In this document: piece after piece, positions 63,660 through 64,000 of the stretch | Layout of the letters: each line of letters opens with the position of its first letter | Numbering within the stretch: the first letter of the stretch is position 1 | Source: Adiantum capillus-veneris | Lineage: Eukaryota > Streptophyta > Polypodiopsida > Polypodiales > Pteridaceae | Assembly (NCBI GenBank): GCA_014529385.2 | Contig: CM043968.1 | Span: forward strand, 28,603,513 to 28,667,512 | Length of the DNA stretch: 64,000 bases | Direction of reading: 5' to 3' | Program-made: the position numbers and the translations under genes | Notes under the pieces: generated by a model | What the model was told of the DNA's origin: nothing | Seen by the model: the letters and a program-made list of their open reading frames with translations, nothing else | The model's database searches: none

Positions 63660-63672
63660 TCAAGAGGGGGTA
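63660..63672 (+). promoter_or_regulatory. Gypsy C polypurine tract
   Basis: TCAAGAGGGGGTA directly before the 3' LTR TGTCAC. Confidence 0.9.
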
Positions 63673-64000
63673 TGTCACAAACTGGTGACGTAGCAGGTCC
63701 CCAGACACACACACCCTGCTTGTTGATGTGGCAGATTCCCATAAAACGAGCTGACAGGTTGACGTGGCAGACCTCCGCAAAACGCGCTGACATGTTGACG
63801 TGGGAGCAGCGTGCGGACGCACTACTTTTTGCGCTGACAGGCCGTACGGAATTTCCGAAAATTACGTTGGCTATTTTAGTAGCTTTTGGTTACACATGCT
63901 TTTGAGTTTGAGAAGCTTTTGAGTTTAACTCTTGGGGCTCTGCTTTTGGGCATCCCTTGTAAGAATAAATAAATCCTTTGGGACTCACTCCCCAGAGCAT
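63673..64000 (+). repeat. Gypsy C 3' LTR (cut by window end)
   Basis: Aligns with the first 320 or so bases of the 5' LTR. Motifs TTGATGTGGCAG, TTGACGTGGCAG and TTGACGTGGGAG occur at about 63723, 63759 and 63795. Confidence 0.93.

Larger units (their letters stand above)
56811..64000 (+). mobile_element. Gypsy C, chromovirus-type element with two solo LTR insertions
   Basis: Begins with TGTCACAAACTGGTGAC at 56811 and runs past the window end inside its 3' LTR. Order: 5' LTR, primer site, gag, zinc knuckle, protease, RT (part), chromodomain, purine tract, 3' LTR. RT is joined directly to the chromodomain linker at about 62838, so RNase H and integrase are deleted. Several frameshifts are present. 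It is inserted in gypsy B RT. Confidence 0.93.

Overview
This window looks like nuclear DNA from a large, repeat-rich land-plant genome. The evidence is plant-type LTR retrotransposons of both superfamilies (Ty1/copia and Ty3/gypsy), most primed from initiator Met-tRNA (TGGTATCAGAGC-type sites), a hAT DNA transposon with an 8-bp target duplication, a tRNA-derived SINE, GT-AG introns, and a single host-like gene whose domains match the plant CCCH/G-patch (ZGPAT-like) nuclear protein family. Nothing in the sequence fixes the species; a fern, lycophyte, gymnosperm or large-genome angiosperm would all fit. There are no operons, CRISPR arrays or rRNA genes. Nearly every open frame belongs to, or is noise inside, a mobile element.

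Layout. 1-8.9 kb: a gypsy integrase remnant, a decayed copia element (LTRs near 1649 and 5557), an unrecognised ORF with one stop (5692-6234), and the probable 3' LTR of a minus-strand gypsy element. 8.9-15.8 kb: that gypsy integrase, split by an almost complete copia element (Copia-1, 10046-15598, duplication CTTTC) whose gag segment lies inverted. 16-19.2 kb: unrecognised exon-like sequence with a 340-bp tandem duplication. 20-24.5 kb: a minus-strand copia pol remnant (Copia-3) abutting non-copia exon-like sequence with a RING-like Cys/His pattern. 24.57-30.94 kb: a minus-strand copia element with matched 192-bp LTRs and a duplicated leader (Copia-2). 31-35 kb: mostly unassigned sequence with one short LTR-pair element. 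35.1-36.3 kb: the 3' half of the CCCH/G-patch gene on the minus strand.

37-64 kb is a deep nest. Gypsy A (minus) contains a SINE with a perfect 18-bp duplication and a 4.2-kb non-autonomous LTR element with four 235-bp tandem repeats. Next comes a 3-kb gypsy-related deletion derivative (43261-46277). Gypsy B (minus) contains an 8.4-kb hAT element (47268-55716), which itself contains gypsy D (48773 to about 52270) and a 1.9-kb solo LTR of the same family (53152-55048). Gypsy B also contains gypsy C (56811 to beyond the window end), which contains two solo LTRs of one further family (E) in opposite orientations (59256-60800 and 61370-62628). Exact target duplications support the order of most of these insertions.

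Almost all coding regions are broken, and I found no intact autonomous element. The most unusual structure is in the gypsy D LTRs: a repeated two-helix inverted-repeat module whose arms differ between copies while pairing is largely kept. Other notable items are an intact in-frame gag-RNase H fusion ORF, the gag inversion in Copia-1, a shared GGGGACCAG/CTGGTCCCC hairpin just after LTR poly(A) signals, and bZIP-type TGACG/ACGTCA motifs in several LTR families.
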